From the NCBI GenBank assembly GCA_009103225.1, contig RHPI01001037.1:931138-995137 (forward strand): a stretch of 64,000 nucleotides of DNA, read 5' to 3'. The notes beneath the pieces were generated by a model that was given only the letters and a program-made list of their open reading frames with translations, was not told the origin of the DNA and made no database searches. Shown one piece after another: positions 1 through 12,631 of the stretch. Source of the stretch: Chlorokybus atmophyticus. Lineage: Eukaryota; Streptophyta; Chlorokybophyceae; Chlorokybales; Chlorokybaceae. Position 1 is the first letter of the stretch. Every line of letters starts with the position of its first letter. Position numbers and translations under genes: made by a program.

Positions 1-1277
1 CCCCCCCCCCCCCCCCCGCCCTCCGGGTTGGACACAAGACCAGCTGCGGTACTCAGCAGCTCAGCCGGCCTGTACTAAGCGATGCCCTTGCGTTTGAAGC
101 ACAGCTGGAAGACTGAAAAGGCAGCAGAATAACCACAAGCAGCTCCTTACCGAGCGTCCGCCCACACCTGCCGCCGCCGCTGCACACAATGCGCAAGTGC
201 TGCACTGTAGCCTCTGTGCTTGTGTGCAGCTGCGGCGGTATGCGCAAGGAGGCGTTACTGACCGGTGCAGTGCAGGTCGTCGGAGAGGCTGCGGCTAAGC
301 TGCTGTTCTGGCGTGTGTTAGCTTCGCCTTCTGAGCAGTTAGGCTACGCTGGCTTCTGGTAGTGTTCTTTGTGATAAGTGAGTTTGGTAGCTTTATTTTT
401 CAGTTTGCTAGCTTGCTTCGCACGCAGCAGGCGAAGCTTCTCAGCTCCAGACCACAATAGAACCAAAGGCTTATTGCTCTAGGATAGTAGTTACCTCAGC
501 GTCTTTCCCAGAGAGCGCACTGGTAGGAGCTACTGGTTTGGTGGCAGACCCTTGTGCTGGTCGACAGACAAAGCACTCTGAGTGTTGCACTTGTTGCAAC
601 CTACATCTACTCTGTGACACGCTTGTGTGTGGCCTTCAAGGTGTGCACTACTTGCAAGCTGTAAGTGCGCACAGCTGCACATAAGCTTGTAACCCTTTGT
701 GGTCTGCACATGTTGAGGACAATGTGAGCGTGAATGACGGATGACGGTGGTGAAAACAGTTACCATACACAAGAGTACTTGAATAAACACCAGCACATTC
801 TACACACAGCAACTTTGGTTTTCAACTAAGAGCATATGACAACATGAGTACAAGACAGAGTTTTCTCGGAGAAGGTGATGCAAGCTTGGTCCATCGAAGT
901 TAACCAATTATGTAACAACTGGGCACATCGCTTGTAACGGGGATTGACAGTTGAGGAATGTGAACATATGAATGACCAGAAGCACTAAGGTTTGATACAT
1001 CCAAGTCGAATAGCAGCGTTGTAAAGTTTTTGCTGCAGTGGTTAGCGGGATTAGTGTCAGCCCCTTGTATTCATGTTAATGCTATGTGTTGCATAGCACG
1101 TGCGAGTTGAGTGCTTTATTTGTGTGGTACACTTCGCGAGCGTTTTAAGCTAGCGGGTGGCATGTGAGTTCAAAACCGCTCATGGTGGCGCCACATCCAA
1201 TAAAGACATGCAACATGGCCTAGCTCTAAGTCGCGCCCTTCAATACCAGGACACCAATGTACAATTGTGTATGTATC
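1..1277. other. Intergenic stretch with no gene recognised
   Basis: The window opens with a run of 17 C, which may be an assembly-gap edge. After that I see only short open frames without recognisable protein character. The last part, up to 1277, lies downstream of the ATAD5 stop codon and must hold its 3' UTR. No RNA gene or clear repeat was seen. Confidence 0.5.
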
Positions 1278-4200
1278 CTAAAGTTTGTTGAAACGCATTG
1301 TTCTACACAGCCACTGACTATCTTCATCAGTTAGCCTTGTCAAGCGGTGCAGCAAGTAGTTGGTAGCAGAACGCCGTCTCCTCCCTAGATTGTGCGTCCT
1401 CTTGTACTCGTCCATCCGCGCCATCTGTGTCAGATGCGCAGTGTACTCGCAAAGATTGCGCCTATCACCAACAGCCGAGCGCGCCATGGCCGCATCACCA
1501 ACAATCGACCTGGCAGAGATTAAGTTTTCGAACAGTCTGCTATCGTGCTCTTCCAATGGAGGCTCCAACTTCACAGCCCTGGGCCTTGCACCAGCAGCCA
1601 AGACCGCTCCCCAAGCGGCTTCATCCTCAGCTTCTGGAATGTACGATGTTGAGCAGCACTGGCTATCTGCATTAGCTGCAGGAATAGCACGCACAGTATC
1701 CCTCAGCGCAAGGAACATGCATGCCGCCGCAGCCTGCACCGCCTCATCCTCAGCATATGCATCTGCGCTCACGCCGTCGTTGCCGCAGTGTGCAAGCCAT
1801 ATGTCAGTTTCGCACAGTGTGTCTGCAAGCTTGGACACGCTCTCAGCGCTGGTGAGCTCTTCAACTGAAACCACACGTTTGCAAGCCAGCAGCAAGCCTT
1901 CCACATCAACATCTACAGGTGGAGGATTGCACGGGGCCTCCTGGTTGTCTATGTCTGCGCTTTCTGCAATGGGCTCGTCTTGTAAACCTATCGGTGTGTC
2001 CACTGCTTGTTGGTCGTCTGCTAGACACGCTTCATGGCAGTCAGCTGGTTGGCTCTGTGACATCACCACTTCCTGAATGGCGTCTTCATCCAACGGGGCT
2101 GCCAGTTGAGCACTGCCTGCATCATGGTCAGCAGCGACGTCCTCAGCTCCTTCCTCGGCTGCTGCCTGCGTGGACTCGGGCTCTATAACGTTGATGTTTG
2201 TTTCTTCGATTGCAGCCAGCCTGTCAAGTTCTGCTGCCACATCGCTTGCAAAGGACTCAAATTGCAATGCATTCTCCTTGGCAGCACATTCGGCTGCCAC
2301 TGTTGCAGTTGCCTGAGCAATAGAGCAGGGGAACGCAATTTCGCCCATGTAATGCTTCATGCTCCGATGCACAATGCTGTAATGGACCAGACGCTCCAAC
2401 TCCGCAGGAAACAGCAGAGTTCTGCCTTCAGCAATGAGCTGTTCTTGTTGGTAATGTTCTTCGGATGTTGTAGCCTTTGAGGGATCAGTTTGTCCAGGGC
2501 GACTTGCACTGCAACCGGATGGTTGATCGCGTAGATCTGCATGGACGGGTGAACAGACTGGAACAGCCTGCAACCAAAACTGTGCAGCGAGTATTGTTCT
2601 CCTGATGTCCGATTCACATGCCAAGGCAAGTTGGTGGAGCACTGGCGGAGAAGCAGCAACGCCTTCTGCTGTGCAAATCTGTAACATTGGACACATGAGT
2701 GGTTGCACAAGCATACTGTTTGCACACGAAAGCATTCATGCCGTGTTGAGCGACTCGAAACATGTAACTGTCATAGGCAATAAGGACACACAAGGTTAAT
2801 GGGCTTACCATGTGTGCATGTGTCACAAGCGAAGAAGCGACAGGAGGAACAAACTTCAAGCTGCGGATGTGCAGCCCAGGCAATTGTGGACACACTTCTG
2901 GCACTGTCAAATACATAGTGTCAGAACCACCATGTGAAAGACTCAATTTGATACGAGCTCCAAGACAAAACCTTAAGCACCAGTGTTGTGCGCAACATGC
3001 TGGTCACAGTACAGTACCACATGCAACCTCCCTTACCATTTGATGTCAAAATGACCGGGCGCTTTGAGTTGGCAAGTATAGTGCTGACTGCAGGCCAAAA
3101 CCCCTTGTCATCATCAAACAGCACGTCCACTTCTTCCAGTAGCATGAGGCTGGCGTGCTGGGTGGAAACCTCTTCAGCTGGTTCTGAAGGCGGTTCTGCA
3201 CTGCTGTGCTGCTGGCGTTTCTGTCGCGACAGTTTCAAGGGCGAAGGTGAAAAAGACACCCTGCGAGAGCGCCGTTTGCGCCCTCTGACTGCCACTGGAG
3301 ACTCTGTGCTCTGGGACAGGACTTCAACAGGCGCGGTTTGCTGCAGTTCTGGCGCCTCTGGCTCCAGAACATTATCAGCGTCGCCTGCTTTGCTTGCTGT
3401 TGCTACCTCTGCGGGGCAAGAGGCATCATCTATAACAATAGGCTGCTGCTTTGTTTCTGAAGCCGCATTCAGCCTGGATGCAAGGTTGTGTGCTGTAGGC
3501 TTCGTGTTCGAACCGCTCTTGTGCTTGTATCTGGTCAGCATAGACACATGGTCACCATCTGTCGACCAGCAATTCTATGCCACGAAGCATATCGGGTTCA
3601 AGTGTTAGGCCACAATGCTGCCCATACTTGTTTAGACTGGCTGATTCCGTTGCTTCCTGAAACTTGCGTATAAGGTTTGACCCTGACCGCTGGTCGGATG
3701 CATTCACCTGCAAATAATGACAGCAAGTATGCATAAGAGCGATGATGCTGACTAGTCAGTTGGAACAGCATGCAAAACAGAATGGGCAACTCATTTGCAC
3801 GTAGTTGGACCATCAGCCTAGTCTAAAACTTGCGAGAGCGTGTACCTCAATTACTTTATACCCAAGCTGACTGGCACAGGCGTAGACCGCAGCTGTTTTT
3901 CCCACCTGTTCGTCACATAGTGTCCAAAGGGTGCAAGAAATCAACAGCAAGTTCTGTTAATGGTGTTGTCTCAATTGATCAGATGCAGCTAACGTACCCC
4001 CGCTGGCCCATACAACAGAATGGCGGTCCGATTTAATGACTGCTGATAGTCAGCAGAGTCATCGTTGGAGTCATCAGCTTCCCGAGACCAAGCGCTGCCA
4101 CTCTCGAGGTGCCTCGGCTGACTTGCTGTCTGCGTGCTGCCTTGAGAGCTGATCTGTTTCTTGATGTCCAGTAGCCATTCGTGCAACGCAGTGACACTAT

Positions 4201-6996
4201 TTTCGTTTCCGCACACCTACGTGCAAGTACTGTCACTAACAATGACGTTCTGGGTGCCACGCATGTGACCACCATGTAATGAGGTATTGGACTCTTACAC
4301 CGCAAGCTTTGCAACGGTATGAAAGTCCAGTACCTCATTGGCCTGCCTTGGCTTGTACTGCTCTGTCCACGGGACATTCTGAGCTACTCCGTCAACAGCT
4401 GATGAAGTTTGTTGGGCAGTACAATCAGCTGTATGAGCAAGGGAATGGCTGCTTCTGTGCTTGTACGTCTCCAGCCTGAGTGCAGCAGGCTTAGCACCAG
4501 CCAGACAATACAATTACACATTCACTAAACAGATAGGGTGGCACTGCACAGTGCGTCAAGCTGTGCAGTCAGCGTGTACCGGCGCAGCAAATCATTTATG
4601 CTTGGAATGGCATGTTGCTCATGATCATCAACACCAATGTCCACACCAGCGCCTTCATCTTTCTGTACAGCCGCAGCTGCCATCTGGCACAGCCCAAAAA
4701 CTCAGTGGAGCCCATAGTAGCCCATACTTTGATACAAGCCAACACAATTCAGGGCACACGTCAATATCCTCTTACCTGGTTGAGGTATGCATGTAGCTGC
4801 TTGACCCGAGCAGCAGTATGCTCTTCACTCAAGTCAACTAATTGAGGGCTTGGTTGCACCTCATGGCGTTTCCCCGGAGGCAATAGTAGTCTACAAGTTG
4901 AACTGTCAGTGCTGGAAGAGGCTGCCAATCTGTCACCATCAGGCCGCAGGTTGAGTGCGCCATGCCCAGCCGAGTGCAGCAACTGTGACAACGAGATCAA
5001 CCGATTTAGTATTCATGGACAGTCAATGCATGTGGGGCACAACCTGCAGCAGTGAACATAACAATTCCATACCGGTCCTGTCTGCGTTATGTGGACACCA
5101 GTGAAGGGCTCTGCAAATGTTGAGGTTGGACCAACTCTGCCAAAAGTTGCTTGCTGAGGGTCACAAACAGGCCGTGCGCGTTGCAGTTGAAAAAAGGGAT
5201 GAGCCTTCTTGCCGTCATTCATGCGCAAATCTTCCTATGTGAGAAAGGTCATGATCAGCTCACTCATACCAGCTCACAATTACAATATATGACCGCACAA
5301 TATAAGCCTCACTTCGCGCTGCTTGCGGGAAGCTTCGCGCAGCTGCTGGCTTGCAACATAGTTTCGCCATAACTTGTACTCTGTCACAGCGATACCATGA
5401 GCAATGCAGACTGAAGGTGCACATAATCTGTGGGCAACTTGTGCAAACCTTGAGAGTTGCACTGCTCAGGATTGCGGCCGTCAGGATGCTGTGAGCTTGT
5501 GGAAGGTCCAGCTTCTATGGTACACTCAGAAGCTGAATGGTTTTCAGTCAGCCGCTCAATGCCAGACTCCTCCGGTTTGGTCTGCACAACTCCAGCAGCA
5601 GTCTGCTGCTGCTTGCCCTTTGCCTTGATCACCTTTGTCGAACTATCAGCAGTCGCTGCCTTCTTGCCTTCCTTGTTGGTAGGTTGCTCTGCTAGTTGTT
5701 TGCGCTTGCCACTGAAGAACGGGTGAATGGCAGCTGGCATGTTGGTCGCAGCTGTTCCTGAGCTGGCTATCTCCACTACACATTCCTCACTGGTTGAAGC
5801 GGAAGTGGACTGGAAATGCTGCGAACATGCTCTGAAATTTACCTCGCGACAATCCAGTGTAATAGAACTGAGGATCTTGCACTCTTCCTCGTCCGCTGTC
5901 AAGTCTATTGCCCGCACAATGGGTGCATTGCTTGGTGCAGTTCTCCGCACAGTGCTCTTGGCATGGTCAAGGTCTTGTTCATTGCCACTGCAGCCTTCTT
6001 GGCCTGAGAAAACAGCTATGAGCAGAAGCTGACGCTGCTGGTACTATTGCTTGCATAGAACTCACAGCTAACATGTTTGCAATAAGCTATGGTGTAGGCA
6101 CGTACTGCTTGGCTGTTCAGGTACTTGCCCAGCAGTCACGCGATGTCCATTGGCGGTAGCTGCACACAGAATAAGTCACCAGACTACTCCCAGGCGTACA
6201 TCTGGCAACTGCTTACCTTGCAAACAAAATGCTCTATGTGTTGCTGCTCACATGTGTGGTGCTTTGGGAAAAGGGAAGCTTCACTCAAACCAGTGCACAC
6301 TGTTGAACAACGTGTAACAGCATGTCGACGTGCACGCTCAACGCCATTAGCTGTGCCGAGCACGCATGCACGCTCACATGCAGTGTTTACAAACCACTGG
6401 ACGAATATAAATTACAGACGGCACCAGGATGCTCTGTCCTCCCTTAAGGTAAGCATCCCACCGGTATTGGGAACAAGTATGCGGGAGGACCTCGTGACCC
6501 CATGACTCGTAAAGTAAGTCAAACCCAATGCACATGCACTACACGTTGGCATTCTCCATGACGGTTTCCACAACAAAGAACCTGCACATCCGTCACTAAA
6601 ATCACTTGATGCATACTAACCGGCGGTGAGAGCTCCAGATCCAGACCCCCTGAAGAACCGTGTGATCAATACCGGCCCAGCACGCCGGCTGCTTGCGCCA
6701 CCACTATCACCGGTTGTGGTAGCCCCGCTTTCATCTCCGCCAGCTGGTAAATTTGCTTTGGCAGACTTGAGGCGACGAGAGGAACGCCTCTTCTTGCTGG
6801 GACTCACCCCAGGCCCATCTGGAGGCGCAGCAGCAGCCACCTCTGTACATACTGGCAGCATGGCAGCTGCTGCTGCCTCCCTGGGCGCAACCGACGTCGA
6901 CGGCTGCTCAACTCCAGTGTCTACGCTCTCCCGAGCAGGACTGACCTCCTCAACAACGCCGGCGGCAGCCACATCGCCGCCGCCCTGCACCACCAT
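1278..6996 (-). CDS. ATAD5: ATAD5/Elg1-like RFC-type AAA+ ATPase (PCNA unloader)
   Basis: Large subunit of the Elg1 RFC-like complex, which unloads PCNA from DNA in the nucleus (family knowledge). I rebuilt 13 exons: 6621-6996, 5449-6003, 5313-5380, 5073-5234, 4776-4982, 4580-4683, 4301-4475, 3998-4216, 3846-3905, 3628-3707, 3037-3530, 2809-2903 and 1278-2678. All phases agree and give about 1331 aa. Visible landmarks are a PIP-like VLITRFF near residue 111, which lacks the usual Gln; HPFF motifs near residues 217 and 345; the family signature PWTEQYKP...EVLDFH with CGNENSV; Walker A YGPAGVGKT across an intron near 620; NASDQRSG; the Elg1-type Walker [13 protein letters not shown] near 800; and sensor ILTSN. 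The acidic tail past residue 865 is poorly conserved. The frame is open upstream to a TGA, but the first ATG is at 6996. The exon 5-7 junctions are the least certain. Confidence 0.9.
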
Positions 6997-7415
6997 GCCG
7001 CACCAGCTTGGACTAGGGTTTTCATTGTCCAGCGCCAGAGCTTGTCTCAGCTCTCTCGCATTTGGCGCCAAAATTCAAACGAAGCCGTCTCTCTTCCACG
7101 TGTGATTCTCACTCACTGTTAACTAATCAGTACTGTGATTGCCAAATTGGGCAGCGATTGTGTTTGGCTCAGCTTGTGAGGAGCAGCAGTGCAGAGGACA
7201 GGGGCAGCGGCACAGCCGTGGGGTTATGGCGACGGTGGTGGTGTTGGGGCGGGCGTTGGTGGGCGTCGTCGCTGGCCAGGGAGGGAGGGTGTCATCGCCG
7301 TCGTTGTTGGGGAGAGCGAGGGACAGTAGCGCCGCACGGCAGGTGGCCTTCCATGCTTGCCAGACTGCATGCTTAGCGGTGCATGCACACGGTGGCTGAC
7401 TCACTTGCTCGCTGC
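6997..7415. promoter_or_regulatory. Divergent intergenic region between ATAD5 and ISOC genes
   Basis: About 420 bases separate the ATAD5 start (minus strand) from the ISOC start (plus strand), so the two genes probably share a bidirectional promoter. The stretch is GC-rich with G-rich runs around 7195-7330. I cannot identify specific factor sites. If ISOC starts at the upstream ATG at 7383, the space shrinks by 33 bases. Confidence 0.4.
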
Positions 7416-9043
7416 ATGCAGGCGCTGCACTTCAGCAAGAGAGCCGTAGAAGTGATGGATAGAAGGCTGACCACCATCAGTATGGCCGCATTACCACGGC
7501 TTGCCCAGGTGAGGCCTCTATGCTTGTGGTGAACAGTGCAGGTTTTGCGTGCAGACATGCTGGTCGGGTCGCTTGCTTGCTTTGCTGCTGCAACACCACT
7601 ACTTGTCCTACGTGTCTTACCAATGTCGCTGTCTTTGACATCGCTAACAGACGTGCAGGGCAATTGCGCACTGTTCGTGTGCGACATACAGGAAAAGTTT
7701 CGCCCCGTCATTGACAAGTTCCCAGCTGTCATCCATACGGCCAAAACAATGGTAAGCAGTCGGTCGTCCTCGCATGCAGTACACCTACATGAGCAGGCAT
7801 ACATAGCACACCTGTATAAGCACTATTAGTCATGTGGGAGAAACGCTAATCATCCAGGCGTGTGGTTGTGTGCATCGCACGCTGCAAGTGTCAAGCAGTC
7901 GTTCATTGAGTGCGGTGGCAGATTGTGTGGCGTGTTGTTGTTTGCAGCTTCAGGCTGCGAACATTTTGGATGTTCCCGTCTTGGTGAGCGAGCAGTACCC
8001 TAAGGGGCTTGGAAACATTGGTAAGCAATAGGTGTCAAATCTCTTTCTCTTGTGACATACGAGTAAAGTGCACTCATCTTAACAATTGCCTGCAGTGGAA
8101 GAGCTTAAGCCTTTGATCCCAGAAGGAGCTCCTTTGATTGAAAAGATGGACTTTACCATGATAGGTACCGCACACAACCTCATCACACGTAGATGCAAGC
8201 AGATATGCAACATGGACGCATGCAAACTCACTTGGCAACACTTTTCAATTGCAGTGCCAGAGCTTCTTAGTAAACTGAGATCACGCAGGGAGGTCTCCCA
8301 AGTGATACTCATAGGCATTGAGGCAAGTGAACCGAATACAGATGATAGGCTGATGTGAGCACGTGCAAGGCGAAGTTCTTGATTGGAACATGCATGTAGG
8401 CTCATGTGTGCGTCAGCCAAACCACCCTCGACCTGCTAGGTAAGTCAGCTATGCTTCTAGCATCTGCATTGAGCAAATGATGTGCTGCTGCCCAAACTGC
8501 CTTCACGGATACTGCGTGCACAAGCGTCTCTGTTTCTCAACATAAACAATTACCCTCACAGAGCTGGGCTACCAAGTACATTTGCTAGTGGATGGCGTGT
8601 CATCCCAGAGGCCGACCGACAGGGCTGTGGCTTTACAGGTTGGTTGCTGCACAGCACTTTGGAAGTGCTCTGTTGTCTGCTGTGTACCGTACTCACCTTC
8701 ATGAATACCTCTTGTCACAGCGACTATCCAATGCTGGCGCTGTTCTCTCAACTTCAGGTGTGCATGTATCGAATGGACATGGTTGATCGTCCAAACTGTG
8801 TTGTTCGGCATCAAAACTTGCGTCAACTTACACATGTTGGCGGGTATTACCACAGAAACTGCTCTATTTGAGATTATGAGGAGTGCAAGCTTTCCAGGCT
8901 TCAAGGTGCGACATCCATACACATGTGCCATGCTGTGTTTTCACGTGAGACCTCTCCTTGATGAACTTGTTTTGGGTTAACAGGAAGTCTCAAAGCTGGT
9001 GAGAGAGAAGCGACCTGATGCCATGTTGACATATCCATCATAG
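7416..9043 (+). CDS. Isochorismatase domain-containing protein (ISOC1/2 family)
   Basis: Cysteine hydrolase of the isochorismatase superfamily, ISOC branch. The natural substrate of eukaryotic ISOC proteins is not established. Ten exons: 7416-7508, 7659-7751, 7948-8020, 8096-8164, 8255-8322, 8400-8439, 8562-8638, 8721-8757, 8856-8905 and 8984-9043. All join in phase, for about 219 aa, which matches the family length. The expected catalytic triad is visible: Asp in FVCDIQEKF, Lys in EKMDFTM, and Cys in AHVCVSQTTLDLL. YPKGLGN and GYQVHLLVDG are also typical. In-frame ATGs at 7383, 7416, 7455 and 7482 leave the start open; 7416 or 7383 would add a short basic leader that could target mitochondria. 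Intron 5 (8323-8399) starts with GC, not GT. Confidence 0.9.
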
Positions 9044-10683
9044 CTATCGGTTCCAACCTCCCAGCAATAAGGCCTGTACAGATGTTCCCTCGCAATGATT
9101 GTGGGTGTAGTAGTATTAGTGGAGTGGGTGATGCGTTAGCTGTACCTTGCGGTGGTTCTACCAGTAGCCATTTAGACGGGCACAGGGCGCTCGCGGCTAC
9201 AGCAGTCCACGGACTACCGACTCTCCACCTGCATTATTCAGCTTACCAGGTGACTTGACACAGTGGTGCTACGATGGTACACCTTTGCGTAAGCTGACAG
9301 CAGCGTTACTGTGATGAAACCTGTGGATGAGCTGATTGTAGGAGAACAGCAAGGTGCCATGTCTGCCAGTATTCTGCTTGCTCGGGGACAGGCATGACTA
9401 TTAGCTTTGGTTGAACATACTTACCAGCAACCATGCGTTGATGACACTGTCTGTGGTGTGTATCGTGGCTGGTTTGGGTGCTTGACCGGGAGCAGCATGC
9501 ATGCGTAAGGAGTGTAGTAAGTAGACAGTGTTAGTGCCCGCCCTGTTGGCATACATGGCAGTGCTGATAATGGACGCAACGGACAACAGTTTAAGTACAT
9601 GGGGAGCAGGAGTGCCCGTGTCATCGGAGTGGAGCGCGCATGACCAGTACCAGTCAGGGACACATAAACGAATCCACGCAGGGAGTTTGAGCCGTGCATG
9701 CCACCGTGCGTGTGAGTGGTACGACTGACGATACCTTAAGCATGCAGCCGGCAGCCGCAGCAGCAGTACAGTAGTGGCGGTGGTGGCGGTGTGGGAGAGC
9801 GGTGGCGGGGGCAGTCTGGTCTGCTGGTCGAGGTGATCGTTGACATCCGGTGGTGCAAGGCTGATGCTACTGGCGGTGTCGCAGGTGATGATGCATGCAT
9901 GTTGACTGACGGGGTAAGGGCAATAGCGAAGCTAGCTACCTAGGTTGTATAGGCAGCCCGGTGGTGATATAAGTTGCTGCCATGTTGGACTGTGCTTGTG
10001 CTGGCGTATGTTGCATGGGCCGTGCAATGGTGAGTCACATGCACAGCATTGCATATTCATTACACTCAACACACAGCACATGTACATGACAACGGATATG
10101 CCTGTGAACACACTAGCACCTTAGAGATTGATATACACACAGAGCCCGTGTGGGCAGGTAATGCACTACTAACACGCATGTATGCATGCCTAACGGGGAG
10201 GTCTAGACTAGTGGTGTATTGAGGAACAAACAATGTGTATAGCCTGGTGGTTGTGTTGTAATGTGCTTGCATGTTGCTGTTAGGCATGCTGTGAGTGAGG
10301 TCATGCATGTCTCCAACTACTGCCAGCATATCCTGTACATTTGTTTGTGAGAAAAAAGATTGCAAATCGCCATGAGACAAGCCAAAGCTGTCACGTTGCC
10401 AACCTGCTTGCATATGCAAAGACAAACACTCGTGGGCAGACGAACATTGTGCACTGATACCCCTCTCGCATTTTCTGTACATTGCCAGCACAAAGGTGCA
10501 CCAGTGCAAGCTTGTCATGGCACGCAGCAACACTGCATTCTTCACTCCAACCAGAAGCGTGACACTTGAGTGATACTCACAATTCTGCTTGCTATGCTGC
10601 AAAGCAACCGTATTGTACAATATGTTGCAAACCATACACGACACGCAATGAGCGTGTACCACAATACATTGCGTCTAAGGAGG
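9044..10683. other. Intergenic stretch between ISOC and Rac genes, no gene seen
   Basis: The genes on either side converge, so both 3' UTRs lie here. I see many TGCATGC-type words and a GGTGGC-rich patch near 9775-9810, but no open frame with protein character and no RNA gene. Confidence 0.5.
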
Positions 10684-12485
10684 TCACGAGATGGTGCAGT
10701 ACCGCTTGTCACGTTTGGCGTTTTTTGATATTGGAGTTGGGTTCAGCACCACCAAGATCGCGGCATCAAACACCGCCTTCAGGCCCTGCACAGCTTGCAC
10801 ACTTAGCGTGTTCGCAACTCGCACACTGGCAACATGCTAGACTGGGGTTTCGCTCCGCAACATCAAGCTGTTGCACTGCTGTATGCATACCTCCTGCGTC
10901 TTGGCGCTGCATTCCAGGTAGCGATACCCGCCTATCTGCTTCCTTAACTGCTCCCCCTGCAAGTAAGGAGAAGGAATGAGATGGGTGTGATGGGTGCAAA
11001 GCAGCAGTCTTTGACCTGCATACAACCAAGATGCAGAACGCATACATCACTTGCCTCCTCTGGCGCGATGAAAGAGACGTTTGGGTGCTGTGCAATGAAG
11101 TCTTCATCTTCTCTCAAATCTGTCAATCAGCGTATCAACATGCATAACACTCACGTGACCAATCTGGACTGACTAGTGAAATGAATGTCAATGCTGTGTG
11201 TACCTAACTTGGTGGCAACCAACACGATGGGCACGTCAGGAGCATAGTGCCTCAATTCCGGCAACCACTGCACATAACATTGGTTGGACGCTTCAGTCAG
11301 ACATACATGCTGTCAAGCACAACAGCATTCCTTCACAAAACAACTAACCTTGCTAGTGATGTTCTCAAAACTTGCTCTGCTGATGAGAGAGAAGCAAAGG
11401 ATCAATACGTCCGCGTCGCGGTAACTCAATGGTCTTAACCTGTTGTAATCCGATTGGCCTGGCACACATACCTTGTCACACTATCGCCTCTTTTCCCGCA
11501 TACACAACAACACGCCACACGTAATCACATGCACGCACGCTTTACACGCAGCTCTCCAGCATCATGACCAAGACAAATGAGACTTTACAACTTGCCTGCC
11601 GTGTCCCAGAGGCCCAAGCTGATGATCTTCGTGCCAACGGTCACGTTTGCGCTGTAGTTGTCAAAAACTGTTGGGATGTAATCCTGCACATGACGACAAT
11701 AAGACTCACGAGCAAGCATTGCATTGTCTGTTTTTACACGCACTACGTGCTATGAGTTTGACATCACCTGTGCTGCCACGGGCCTACCATTTGCGGGGAA
11801 ATGGACAATTCGACAATGTGGGATGTAGACTCGACCCACATTGTTGATCACCATAAATGGTTGACGTTATTTGAGGTGAATGGCTGAACGCAGGCAAGAA
11901 GAGGCAACGGTAATGCCTGAGAATCCAGAACTTTCTGTGCATGTAAGCACGTGCGAGTTTTGTGTATAATTTAACAATTTTGCTACAGGGAATCTTTCGC
12001 TCAAATTCTGATCACATGCTACCACAGCAAAGATACGGTTGCATGATGTCTCTCTCTTCTTGTGTACATGCACGGCATGCAACTCCCAATGCAACGTGCG
12101 ACCTTTGAAAATGCCAACATCATAGGAATAAGTCTTGCGCTCACCAAACAATCGCTCAGTCTCATACTCCTCACAAAATGTGAGTCATCACGCTGATCGT
12201 TCTGAGTCACAATTACTACTAAGATTCATATTGTTTTCGTTTCATATCAATTCATGTCTAGTTTTGGTACTCCGCATTTGCCCACAGTTGCTAAGAGAGC
12301 CCATACAGCGAAGGCGGTTCGGTTTACCTCAGTTAAGCTCAACCAGATAGAACAAACAAGCGAGCACGAAAACTGAAACTTACTGTTGGGAAGCGGTTGG
12401 ATGTGTAGGCGATGAGCATGCAGGTCTTTCCGACGGCGCCGTCCCCCACCACAACGCACTTGATCTGCCTCTCCGCCGCGCTCAT
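10684..12485 (-). CDS. Rac/ROP family small GTPase
   Basis: Membrane-anchored Rho-type switch GTPase; ROPs control polarity, cytoskeleton and NADPH oxidase in plants (family knowledge). Seven exons: 12384-12485, 11596-11683, 11349-11458, 11204-11267, 11055-11119, 10891-10956 and 10684-10785, totalling 198 aa. Motifs in order: G1 GDGAVGKT; effector loop [14 protein letters not shown]; switch [18 protein letters not shown], with Ser where Rac and ROP have Glu after the catalytic Gln; guanine-binding TKLD formed across an intron; a short Rho insert; ECSAKTQ; and a C-terminal CAAX box, CTIS, predicted to be prenylated. Introns 2 (11459-11595) and 5 (10957-11054) use GC donors, and only those choices keep the frame. 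The start is the classic MSAAERQIK; an upstream in-frame codon exists but is not needed. Confidence 0.93.
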
Positions 12486-12596
12486 GTCGCCAGCCGCCCC
12501 TCTCGCCCCCTCTACCCCTTCCGCACTCCCAATCAACTCCTACAACGCCCCTCCATGACCACGATCAACACCAGGACCAGCGCCAAGCCCACCAGT

Positions 12597-12597
<1 letters not shown>

Positions 12598-12630
<33 letters not shown>
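12598..12630. repeat. (CCG)n microsatellite
   Basis: An uninterrupted run of about eleven CCG units just upstream of the Rac/ROP start codon, probably in its 5' UTR or promoter. Confidence 0.8.

Positions 12631-12631
<1 letters not shown>

Noticed and set aside
5377-5448. Longer ATAD5 exon 2 through to a donor near 5395
   Set aside because: It would leave an 18-base intron. The donor at 5448 rebuilds the conserved stretch before exon 4 in phase.
6997-7071. Extension of ATAD5 to a start at 7071
   Set aside because: The codon at 7071 is TTG and a TGA lies two codons upstream; the first ATG in frame is at 6996.
11048-11054. A GT donor in Rac intron 5 instead of GC
   Set aside because: Using that GT shifts the frame of the following conserved exon; only the GC donor keeps ECSAK in frame.
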